Assembly (NCBI GenBank): GCA_013036105.1
Contig: JAAXCX010000010.1
Location: forward strand, 1 to 64,000
Reading direction: 5' to 3'
DNA from: Vulcanimicrobiota bacterium
Lineage (GTDB): Bacteria > Vulcanimicrobiota > Vulcanimicrobiia > Vulcanimicrobiales > Vulcanimicrobiaceae
Length of the DNA stretch: 64,000 bases
A program made the position numbers and the translations under genes. This document shows, piece after piece, positions 17,838-24,865 of the stretch. The notes under the pieces are model-generated. The model was given only the letters and a program-made list of their open reading frames with translations. It did no database searches and was not told where the DNA came from. The first letter of the stretch is position 1; each line of letters opens with the position of its first letter.

Positions 17838-18728
17838 ATGCAGCGGATAACGCGATTGTTCTCTGGCGGGGTTCTTGCATGTACGATGCTTACATCGGCC
17901 TGCCTCGCAGCATCTGATAACACACCCTCATTCTCGTACAAGGCGTGTGGATCAAATGGCGTTGTCTATGGACCGCGAGCGCAACCTAGACGTGGCGTGC
18001 GCTCTCGGGACGTTCACTTCGCTGGGCCCGGCGGCACGGTACACACGGGTGAATTGGTCGAGCCAACGCGCGGGGGCAGCCATGCCGCGATTCTCTTTGT
18101 ACACTGGTTGGGCAATCCGGTAACGACCAACCACACTGAATTTGAGGCTGACGCACTCAGTCTAGCGACCCATGGCATCAGCTCGTTTCTCATCGACGCG
18201 ATGTGGGCGCAGCCCGGCTGGTTCAAGCAAATGGGAAGAGATGCGGGTACGGATTATCAGCGCACAGTCACGCAGGTCGTGGCTCTTCGATGTGCGCTCG
18301 ATGTTTTAATGTTGCAGCGGGATGTCGACGCATCTCGGATAGCCTACGTCGGCCACGATTTCGGCGCGATGCTCGGCGCGATTCTAGCAGGTGTCGATCA
18401 GCGTCCGAAGTGGTACGTGATGATGGCGGGAACCTCGTCGCTGCCCGAGTGGTACCTGCTCGGCAATCACCTGTCGAATACAACTGACTACATTCAAACG
18501 ATGGCTCCGCTGGATATCCTGACGTATCTTCGCAAAAGTAAAGCGCGCGGCATTCTCTTCCAATTCAGCGAGAGCGATCCGTACATTCCGCTAAGCAACG
18601 CGCTTGCGTTCGCGATGGCGTCCAGGCCTCCGCGGACAATTTCGTTTTACGACTCCACGCATAGCATGATTAATCCAGAAGCGACGGCCGATCGCCTGGC
18701 ATGGCTCCTATCGAGATTGCAACTTTGA
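17838..18728 (+). CDS. Secreted alpha/beta hydrolase with Asp at the nucleophile position
   Basis: A 296-residue protein. The start at 17838 gives a signal sequence ending LTSAC (Cys22, possible lipobox) or, for a plain signal peptide, ACLA-AS. The core has FVHWLGNP near residue 87, the elbow YVGHDFGAMLG with Asp174 in place of Ser, and a late His in YDSTHSM. GHDxG is the elbow of haloalkane dehalogenases and epoxide hydrolases, but the rest looks more like dienelactone hydrolases, so the reaction is open. It lies 61 bases after the previous hydrolase and ends at a terminator, completing a three-gene unit with the AraC regulator. An in-frame ATG at 17787 would add 17 residues. Confidence 0.8.
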   Translation: MQRITRLFSGGVLACTMLTSACLAASDNTPSFSYKACGSNGVVYGPRAQPRRGVRSRDVHFAGPGGTVHTGELVEPTRGGSHAAILFVHWLGNPVTTNHTEFEADALSLATHGISSFLIDAMWAQPGWFKQMGRDAGTDYQRTVTQVVALRCALDVLMLQRDVDASRIAYVGHDFGAMLGAILAGVDQRPKWYVMMAGTSSLPEWYLLGNHLSNTTDYIQTMAPLDILTYLRKSKARGILFQFSESDPYIPLSNALAFAMASRPPRTISFYDSTHSMINPEATADRLAWLLSRLQL

Positions 18729-18744
18729 AATCGGAATACAGTAA

Positions 18745-18765
18745 GGCCCGCTAAAAGAGCGGGCC
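18745..18765 (+). terminator. Terminator of the AraC-hydrolase operon
   Basis: GGCCCGCT (18745-18752) and AGCGGGCC (18758-18765) form a perfect 8-bp stem with an AAAAG loop followed by TCCTGT. It begins 17 bases after the stop of the second hydrolase. Confidence 0.65.
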
Positions 18766-18774
18766 TCCTGTCGT

Positions 18775-18861
18775 CGCGGTAAACAGTTGCCCGTTTACCC
18801 GGGTGTGGGCGACGTCTTCAGCTTCGATTCCGCCGGTGCCCACGTAACGCGAACGGAATAG
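18775..18861 (+). pseudogene. Possible 3' remnant of a lost gene
   Basis: A 28-codon open stretch ending in TAG reads RGKQLPVYPGVGDVFSFDSA and on through GAHVTRTE. It has the base use and composition of a real C-terminus but no start, no ribosome site and no upstream body, since a terminator lies just before it. It may be the tail of a gene lost when the flanking inverted repeat formed. The rest of the 355-base gap (18729-19083) holds the terminator and the right repeat copy. Confidence 0.3.
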
Positions 18862-18938
18862 TGACCTGATTCTAGCATCAAACAAAAAGAAGTTTCAAGA
18901 GGTCTCCTCGGGATTTTCTTGGTGCAAGGACGCTCTCT

Positions 18939-19013
18939 TAGTTTTCAACAGTCTCTTTGCATCTGCCTTGAATGATTCGCTCATTCTTAGAACACGGCGC
19001 GCATCGAACCTGG
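18939..19013 (-). repeat. Right copy of the 75-bp inverted repeat
   Basis: Reverse complement of 15574-15648 with 65 of 75 identical positions, including the palindrome GAATGAgcgaaTCATTC (18970-18986). It ends 71 bases before the ATG of the thioesterase-like gene at 19084. Relative to that gene it has the same orientation that the left copy has relative to the propeller gene at 15542. Confidence 0.75.
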
Positions 19014-19083
19014 GTTACACTACGCAGCTATCGTATGTCTTCCGCCAGCGGTATTCGACCTTATTTCGTCGAAATGACGACGC

Positions 19084-20457
19084 ATGAAATGCTTCGTGCT
19101 TACGTTGTCAACGTTCTTATGGCTCGTCGTGTCGTGCCCGGCGCCAGCTTGTAAGGCAGCGCTTGTTGACGTCAGCGTTGTTCCACAGCGCAGCTTGGTG
19201 GATCAGGTCGTGCAAACGACTGTGCGAGCTCCGGCTCAATCGCTAGTAGTGGTGCGATTTACCACGCAACGATTCGGATTGACGTTTGAATCCCAAGCGA
19301 CATTCAAAGTCCCTGATTCGGGCGTGCTCCGCCTCTCCGAACAGGCTCCGGTTTCGGGTTCTTATCAAGGGAAGGATCCGATGGGTTTGTTCTGGTCGGC
19401 GCTTCCAAACGGCTCTCCGCCCAAGCCATTTCATTTTGGTCGAGGTAGTGATTTGGCGCCGCGTCCCTTCACCATCTCGGCCGCCGTTGGTTCCGATGTA
19501 GCTTCTACCGATGGCCTTCGCCTCGTATTGGCGCCCAGCACGAGTCGCCAGGTCGCGGATGCTCCCGGGTTCGTTGCGACATTATTTCGAAGCAACGGAC
19601 CACGCTGTCATCCGGGCGTGATTGTACTTGGCGGAAGCGAAGGCGGAGTTCCCGAGGAACAAGCAGCTGTCTTAGCCTCGCATGGTCTTACCACTCTCGC
19701 GCTCGCATATTACGGCGTGCCTGGCCTGCCGAAATCGTTAACGAATGTCCCGGTCGAAACCGTCGGACAAGCGCTTACATTCATGCGAAAGCAGCCATCG
19801 GTGTGTCCCCGTCAGGTGGCGCTTCTGGGCGGCTCGAAAGGCGCAGAACTTGCACTACTGGCTGCTACCAAATTCGCGGGCGTGGCTGCCGTCGTCGCGC
19901 TGAAGCCATCTTCGGTTGTGTTCAGCGGTTTGTTCGGTGATCCCAGCGCGCCGCCGTCGTCGTCTTGGTCGTATCGCGGCCTTCCCTTACCGTTTGCAAA
20001 CGGCGTCGTGCCGGGCGCCGTACAAGACGCGATTTCTTCGAAAGAGAATGCTCATCAGCGCGTGGCGTATGTGGATTCCTATTTGGCGCGCGTCCAGAAT
20101 AACACCGACCCCGGCGCAATAATCCCAGTCGAGACGATAAAGGCACCCGTGCTGTTGGTTGCGGGCGCTTCCGATAACCTTTGGCCCTCAGAATACATGG
20201 CGCGGCAGATCATGCATCGCCGTAGTTTGGCGCCGCGGCGGTTCGCGGATCAACTCCTCGTCTATCCCCAAGCGGGTCACTTGATTGGAATACCCTTCGA
20301 GTTTGCCAAGGCAGAATTAGCACACAGTGGTTTGGACGTTGGCGGTTCGGCCGAGGGCGACGAGGCAGCCGACGAGCAAGCGTGGCCCATCATCGTGAAG
20401 TTTTTGCAGCGCCTGGGAGGGCAGCCGCCTTTGCCGTCGGCGCCACGCGCGGGATGA
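19084..20457 (+). CDS. Secreted acyl-CoA thioesterase / BAAT-like hydrolase
   Basis: A 457-residue protein. Signal peptide about 1-25. The N-terminal half resembles the acyl-CoA thioesterase/bile acid-CoA:amino acid N-acyltransferase N-terminal domain, a beta sandwich. The C-terminal half is the matching alpha/beta hydrolase domain, with VLGGSEGGVPEEQAA, YYGVPGLP, the nucleophile elbow GGSKGAELAL (Ser) and the His of YPQAGHLIG. Related enzymes cleave acyl thioesters or transfer the acyl group to an amine; a secreted version more likely acts as an esterase. The last 68 bases overlap the convergent beta-lactamase-like gene. A decayed copy of its 3' end lies at 21855-22036. Confidence 0.85.
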   Translation: MKCFVLTLSTFLWLVVSCPAPACKAALVDVSVVPQRSLVDQVVQTTVRAPAQSLVVVRFTTQRFGLTFESQATFKVPDSGVLRLSEQAPVSGSYQGKDPMGLFWSALPNGSPPKPFHFGRGSDLAPRPFTISAAVGSDVASTDGLRLVLAPSTSRQVADAPGFVATLFRSNGPRCHPGVIVLGGSEGGVPEEQAAVLASHGLTTLALAYYGVPGLPKSLTNVPVETVGQALTFMRKQPSVCPRQVALLGGSKGAELALLAATKFAGVAAVVALKPSSVVFSGLFGDPSAPPSSSWSYRGLPLPFANGVVPGAVQDAISSKENAHQRVAYVDSYLARVQNNTDPGAIIPVETIKAPVLLVAGASDNLWPSEYMARQIMHRRSLAPRRFADQLLVYPQAGHLIGIPFEFAKAELAHSGLDVGGSAEGDEAADEQAWPIIVKFLQRLGGQPPLPSAPRAG

Positions 20458-21694
20458 TGAATTGTCCGTTCCAATTCATGCCCTTCGCGGCAGCGGCGCC
20501 GTCGGTTTGAAAGGTAACGTACACATAAAGCGGCCGGAAGAAGAACTTTCCCGGCGCAACCGAATCGAGCGGCAGCTGCATTCCGTCATTGGTGTTGCTG
20601 ATGGCCAAGCCGTAACCGAGTTTTGATATCAGCAGCGGAAGCGATGGCAGTCCGTAATTGCCCACATAGGCATTGAGTTCGTCCGTAGCGGGAACGTAGG
20701 TGGGACGAAGAGGTGGCGGCGCCAATTTTTCGCCGGCTACTCCCTTGCGAATATCGCCGGCAATGTTCGATACGCAAGCGCACTGTATGTTGCTGAGGAC
20801 GACGACTTTGAGTCCGGTTGTTTCATCGATCGAAATATCCGATGCGAAACCCGGAATGCGTCCGTCCTGTTCGAGCAGCGTAGCGCCGGCGGCAGTTCGC
20901 CTCGACCATCCGAGCGGATAGGGGAGGCTTTTGAAGTTCACTGCAGTGCCGTTCGCCGCGATGTCGAGCCAACGAGCGAGATCGCCCGCCGTTGAGCGGA
21001 TGGAGCCGTTTCCAACCAACCATCCGGGCGCAATGACCGCGGCCGGCTGCAGTCCCGTAGGCGGCGGCCCGGGGTCGTAGCCGATGACGGGGTTATCCGG
21101 CTTGCCATACCCGCTTTCTATCGTGTGCCGCAACCCGAACGGTTGAAAGATATTCCGGGAAAGGAATGCGCCGTATGATTCACCGGACGCGCGCTCAATC
21201 ACCAGAGCCAGCAGAGAATATCCCGAGTTGCTGTATTGTCCTTTGACGCCGGGTGTGAAATCCAATGGAAATGCGTTCAGCCAACTGACAATTTGGTTAA
21301 GCGAAAGACTCTTCGTTCGCACACCGGCAAAAGCCCGAATCGAATAGTAATCGGGGACCCCGGCGCTGTGCCTGAGAAGTTCATCGATCGTAATATTTTT
21401 CGCGTACCGGTATTCCGGGATGTACTTATCAAGGGTATCGCTATACTTCAGCCGGCCGCGAGTCGCAAGAATCTCAATTGCCGCCGCGGTGAACGTTTTC
21501 GTAATCGATCCTACGGCGAAAGTACCGCCGACGTTCGCGTCAAAGGCACGCGCATACGTCGTGAGTTTGGGGCCGGCGACCAGAACAACGCCAGAAAAAT
21601 CGTGCTGCTGCACGTACGGTGCAATATACTGGGGCACACCGAGCGCGGCCGGCGGATAGAGCGCAAAAAGCAGAACCAATCCAGCTATCGGCAT
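20390..21694 (-). CDS. Secreted serine hydrolase, beta-lactamase class C / penicillin-binding-like
   Basis: A 434-residue protein with a short N-terminal signal sequence. The class C beta-lactamase fold shows the catalytic SITK (Ser63, Lys66) and the YSN motif (Tyr154) in KGQYSNSGY. The family includes D-aminopeptidases, esterases and beta-lactamases, so the substrate is unknown. A C-terminal extension beyond about residue 330 looks like the beta-barrel domain often found after this fold. Its 3' end overlaps the convergent gene by 68 bases. The gene is bracketed by two copies of the 3' end of that neighbour. Confidence 0.85.
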   Translation of the reverse strand: MPIAGLVLLFALYPPAALGVPQYIAPYVQQHDFSGVVLVAGPKLTTYARAFDANVGGTFAVGSITKTFTAAAIEILATRGRLKYSDTLDKYIPEYRYAKNITIDELLRHSAGVPDYYSIRAFAGVRTKSLSLNQIVSWLNAFPLDFTPGVKGQYSNSGYSLLALVIERASGESYGAFLSRNIFQPFGLRHTIESGYGKPDNPVIGYDPGPPPTGLQPAAVIAPGWLVGNGSIRSTAGDLARWLDIAANGTAVNFKSLPYPLGWSRRTAAGATLLEQDGRIPGFASDISIDETTGLKVVVLSNIQCACVSNIAGDIRKGVAGEKLAPPPLRPTYVPATDELNAYVGNYGLPSLPLLISKLGYGLAISNTNDGMQLPLDSVAPGKFFFRPLYVYVTFQTDGAAAAKGMNWNGQFIIPRVAPTAKAAALPGAAKTSR

Positions 21695-21854
21695 GCTTGG
21701 AATTATACGCGATCAAACCCGATTAGCCAAACAACCCGCGATTTCCGTACCGTTGTTGAGGAAACAATCTTATGGGCCGCTGCCGTCGACCAGCTTTTCC
21801 GTCGTTATGCGGTAATCAAAAATAATCAAATCGCATGAGCAATACTGTCCGGTG

Positions 21855-22036
21855 CGCGGATCAACTCCTCGTGTATCCCAAGCGAGTCATTTGATTGGAA
21901 TACCCTTCGAGTTTGCCAAAGCAGAATTAGCGCACAGTAGCCTAGATGTTGGCGGTTCGGCCGCGGGAGACGAGGCCGCCGACGAGCAAGCGTGCCGATC
22001 ATTGTGAAGTTTTTGCAGTCGCCGCAAAGGCTTTAG
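21855..22036 (+). pseudogene. Decayed 3' fragment of the thioesterase-like gene
   Basis: Positions 21855-22018 match 20244-20409 closely, with scattered substitutions. At least two indels break the frame: one C lost in the run after CGTGTATCC, and bases changed at the GCGTGGCCC site. The fragment ends with its own tail (KFLQSPQRL and TAG at 22034), unlike the intact gene, so it probably comes from a paralogue. No start or N-terminal part remains. The rest of the gap 21695-22093 shows nothing I recognise. Confidence 0.7.
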
Positions 22037-22093
22037 CGAGTGATTTAGCTTTTTTGATGGGGGTTCTTGGGATGCGTGTGGTAGGGTGCTGGG

Positions 22094-22540
22094 ATGAGAT
22101 TCATGGTGCTTCCCCGAGTTTATCTCGGTGTGATATTCCTTTACGCTGCTTATGCAAAGATGACTGTTCCGGTGGGATTTCCGACGGCGCTTCGCGGGTT
22201 TTTGAATGCGGTGGCGCTTCCGAATGCCTTTCCGTGGTACAAACCGATCCTTACCGGCCTCGTGCTGTCACATACCGATCTCTTTGGACCGCTGATCATT
22301 GTTGGGGAGACGCTTGCCGGGATAGGCTTGCTACTCGGGCTCGGAACGCGAGCAGCTGCAATTATTGCGATTTTCCTCAACCTTAACTACCTATTCGCAA
22401 AAGGTATGCCGCCGTGGGCGCCCGCGAGCAACGATGCGCCGGATATCATTATTGCGCTCACTCTCATCGCAACATCCGCCGGCCTTTACTACGGACTAGA
22501 CGGCGTTTTCGCGCGCAATCGACCTAGACGCCGCGTTTAG
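22094..22540 (+). CDS. DoxX-family membrane protein
   Basis: A 148-residue protein with four predicted membrane helices (VYLGVIFLYAAYAK; LFGPLIIVGETLAGIGLLLG; AAAIIAIFLNLNYLF; IIIALTLIATSAGLYYGL). The pattern matches the DoxX/DoxD group, where the name-giving member is a thiosulfate:quinone oxidoreductase subunit; most bacterial relatives have no known reaction. The start is the ATG after GGGTGCTGGG. It precedes the aquaporin gene by 30 bases on the same strand. Confidence 0.8.
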   Translation: MRFMVLPRVYLGVIFLYAAYAKMTVPVGFPTALRGFLNAVALPNAFPWYKPILTGLVLSHTDLFGPLIIVGETLAGIGLLLGLGTRAAAIIAIFLNLNYLFAKGMPPWAPASNDAPDIIIALTLIATSAGLYYGLDGVFARNRPRRRV

Positions 22541-22570
22541 CGCGGGCGGTTTTCGGCAAAATAATCCGGC

Positions 22571-23200
22571 GTGCCGGCAAGGGAAGAAGCGAAAAAGCCG
22601 CCGCTCTCCGCTAAACTGGCGGCGGAGTTCATCGGCACGTTCTTTGCGACTCTGGTACCGACGAGCGTCGATATTCTCTACTATACGGGACATCACGTCG
22701 ACTGGGTTTCGCGTTGGCTGGCGCGCGGATTTATTACCGTCGCGTTGATTTACGTGTTCTCGGAGATCTCCGGCGCGCACATCAATCCGGCGATCTCACT
22801 CGGGTTTGCGTTGCGCCGCGCGATGGCGTGGCCGCTCATGTTGATGTATTGGCTGTTGCAATTTGCCGGCGCGTTCACCGCGGCGGGGCTCGCGTACGCG
22901 CTGTGGGGCGCGCAGGTCGCGCTCGGTGCGAGCCATCCGGGGCCGGGTTTCACGCCGCTCGAAGCGGTCATAGCGGAGATCATCGTCACGTTCCTTTTAA
23001 TGACGGTCATCATCGGTTGCGCGGAACAAGAAGCGGTTGTCGGAAAGCAGTCGGCGCTTGCGGTGGGATTAACTGTTGCGACGTGCGGATTCTTTACCGG
23101 TGCGATTAGCGGAGCGTCGATGAATCCCGCGCGTTCGATCGCGCCGCAGATCTTAGGCGGGACTTATGACATTGTATGGATCTATGCGACGGGCCGGTAG
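22571..23200 (+). CDS. Aquaporin / MIP-family channel, apparently frameshifted near the 3' end
   Basis: As read, 209 residues from a GTG start. Both signature loops are present (GAHINPAISL and GASMNPARS), with at least five membrane helices between and around them. The frame ends early at YATGR. Adding one base within the run at 23191-23195 continues it as PVVGAALAALVALFIFGG and on to a TAA at 23284-23286, which restores the sixth helix and the usual YxxGPxxGA motif. This is either a real loss-of-function change or a consensus error. The restored stop overlaps the ATG of the next gene (23276), as expected of a coupled pair. Confidence 0.85.
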   Translation: MPAREEAKKPPLSAKLAAEFIGTFFATLVPTSVDILYYTGHHVDWVSRWLARGFITVALIYVFSEISGAHINPAISLGFALRRAMAWPLMLMYWLLQFAGAFTAAGLAYALWGAQVALGASHPGPGFTPLEAVIAEIIVTFLLMTVIIGCAEQEAVVGKQSALAVGLTVATCGFFTGAISGASMNPARSIAPQILGGTYDIVWIYATGR

Positions 23201-23275
23201 TGGGTGCGGCGTTGGCGGCGTTGGTGGCGCTCTTTATTTTCGGCGGTCCAGATGGAGGGGAGCGAAAAGCTGCGC

Positions 23276-23692
23276 ATGGGAAATAACGCACGGCTAACAT
23301 CACTGGGTGCGCGCGTACATCTCTTTGTTCAACCCACTTACCGCGATCGTTTTATTGCAATGTTTAGAGACACACTCGGTTGTAACGTTGCTGAGCGAGA
23401 TTTCGGGCTTCCGCTGCCGGTGCTTTTTGTTGGATTCGAGGACGGCAGTGCGTTCAGCGTGGAATTCAGCGATAACGCTCCGGATGAGTACGCCGGCGAA
23501 GTGATGAGCGACAAGCACGCCTTTCGCGGCGCATGGATTGAGTTCCGGGCCCTCGACGTACCCGCGCTGCAGAAGAAATTGCGCGATGCGGGCATTCGGG
23601 AATTCCAACACGCCGGCAGTCCGCACGCGTATTTTAGCGCGCCAGGCGGCCAAGTATTCCGGTTGCTCGACGTCGCGTACAAAGGGCCGTAA
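23276..23692 (+). CDS. VOC (glyoxalase/bleomycin-resistance) family protein
   Basis: A 138-residue protein of the vicinal oxygen chelate fold: a first beta-alpha-beta unit (ARVHLFVQPTYRDRFIAMF) and a second unit ending HAYFSAPGGQVFRLLDV, close to the usual FxDPxGNxxEL ending. Several usual metal ligands are not obvious, so a metal-free or binding role is possible. I take the ATG at 23276, inside the restored aquaporin 3' end, because upstream codons encode an Arg/Trp-rich stretch that is really the aquaporin tail in another frame. Confidence 0.75.
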   Translation: MGNNARLTSLGARVHLFVQPTYRDRFIAMFRDTLGCNVAERDFGLPLPVLFVGFEDGSAFSVEFSDNAPDEYAGEVMSDKHAFRGAWIEFRALDVPALQKKLRDAGIREFQHAGSPHAYFSAPGGQVFRLLDVAYKGP

Positions 23693-23755
23693 TAAGGGAG
23701 GGCAAGGCGATCAGCGGGGAGTCACAAGAGTCTCCCGCGCGCCGTTAACGGGAAT

Positions 23756-24865
23756 GTGCATTTTCTAGTTTCCGCCGTACTGGCGCTTTTGGCATTGTAT
23801 CGCGTGATACCAATTGCGGACGCGCCTTCGCGCGCGGTGGCGATCAACCGCGCGGGCGTTGTCGCTGGGCAATCGCGCGACGGTGCATTCACTTGGGCAG
23901 ATGGTCGGGTTACGCGGTATGCGCCGAAGAAGTTCTTCTATTTGGACGGCCGTTATACGAGCGTTGCGACGGCGATTAATTTGCCAGGAGTTGCCGTAGG
24001 AAGCGACGGCAGCTACGAGCCGCTGGTGATGAGCGGCCTTGAACTTGCGACGGCGGTTTTGTTTCAGAACGGTAAGATGACGTTTCTCGATAGTTCAAAA
24101 GAAGGTACTGGAACATTTGAGGCCGACGGCATAAACGATTCGGGCGTCATTGTTGGGGAAGATCAATATAGGGGTTTCGTGCGCTATCCCGATGGGAGAG
24201 AGATTATCGTGCGCCCGCTTTCCACGCGCACCGAGTGGAACGGAACACGAGCCTCGGCCATCGATAATGAAGGCAATGTCGTCGGCGCGACGACGATTGA
24301 TGTGCCGTGGCGGTTAGATGTTTATGCGCAACGCGGTCCGCATAGCATTGGCGGCTTGCCGATTCACGCTTTTTGGCTGAGAATCGAGTCGGGGAAGCAG
24401 CATATGACCGACCTGGGCTCGATTCGCGGATTTCTGGATACGTACGCGACGGCGATCGCGGAAGATCAAACGATCGTTGGCTATTCGGGAACCAAGTCGG
24501 GGCCGAAATGGAGTCTGGTGCGGGGTGTCAGTCACGCTTGGGTTTGGCAACACGGCACGATGAGCGATTTGGGCATGTTGCTGCACGGGGATTCGAGCTG
24601 GGCCTACGGCGCGAACGATCGTGGTGAGGTAGTCGGCTGTTCGGGTGCCTCGGATGAGCACTGGCTGGGCATGCCATACACCGATCGCCCAACGCGCGCA
24701 GTTATTTGGCGTAACAAGCGAATCGCGGATTTAAACGATCTCATTCCGGCCGGCAGCGGCTGGCGTCTGCTCTGTGCCTACGCGATTAACCGCGACGGCT
24801 GGATTGTCGGCGACGGTAACTACAAGGGTAGTCACCAAGCGTTTCTATTGAAGCCGCTGCGTTGA
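23756..24865 (+). CDS. Secreted HAF-repeat protein
   Basis: A 369-residue protein starting at GTG, with a hydrophobic N-terminus that serves as signal sequence or anchor. It carries repeated units of the type AVAINRAGVVAGQS, DGINDSGVIVGE, SAIDNEGNVVGA and YGANDRGEVVGCS, which mark the extracellular HAF family (named for a His-Ala-Phe turn; here AFTW, AFWL, AWVW, AFLL). The fold is probably a propeller and the function is unknown. Its last four bases overlap the start of the next gene, so the two are likely coupled. Confidence 0.8.
   Translation: MHFLVSAVLALLALYRVIPIADAPSRAVAINRAGVVAGQSRDGAFTWADGRVTRYAPKKFFYLDGRYTSVATAINLPGVAVGSDGSYEPLVMSGLELATAVLFQNGKMTFLDSSKEGTGTFEADGINDSGVIVGEDQYRGFVRYPDGREIIVRPLSTRTEWNGTRASAIDNEGNVVGATTIDVPWRLDVYAQRGPHSIGGLPIHAFWLRIESGKQHMTDLGSIRGFLDTYATAIAEDQTIVGYSGTKSGPKWSLVRGVSHAWVWQHGTMSDLGMLLHGDSSWAYGANDRGEVVGCSGASDEHWLGMPYTDRPTRAVIWRNKRIADLNDLIPAGSGWRLLCAYAINRDGWIVGDGNYKGSHQAFLLKPLR

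Noticed and set aside
18805-18850. Stretch resembling the 3' half of a tRNA (TTCGATTCC with GTGGGC/GCCCAC)
   Set aside because: No T-stem pairing, no anticodon arm and no 5' half; the same bases read as an open C-terminal codon run, so a gene remnant is more likely.
15574-19013. Insertion sequence or integron bounded by the inverted repeat
   Set aside because: No transposase or integrase lies between the copies and no target-site duplication is visible outside them.
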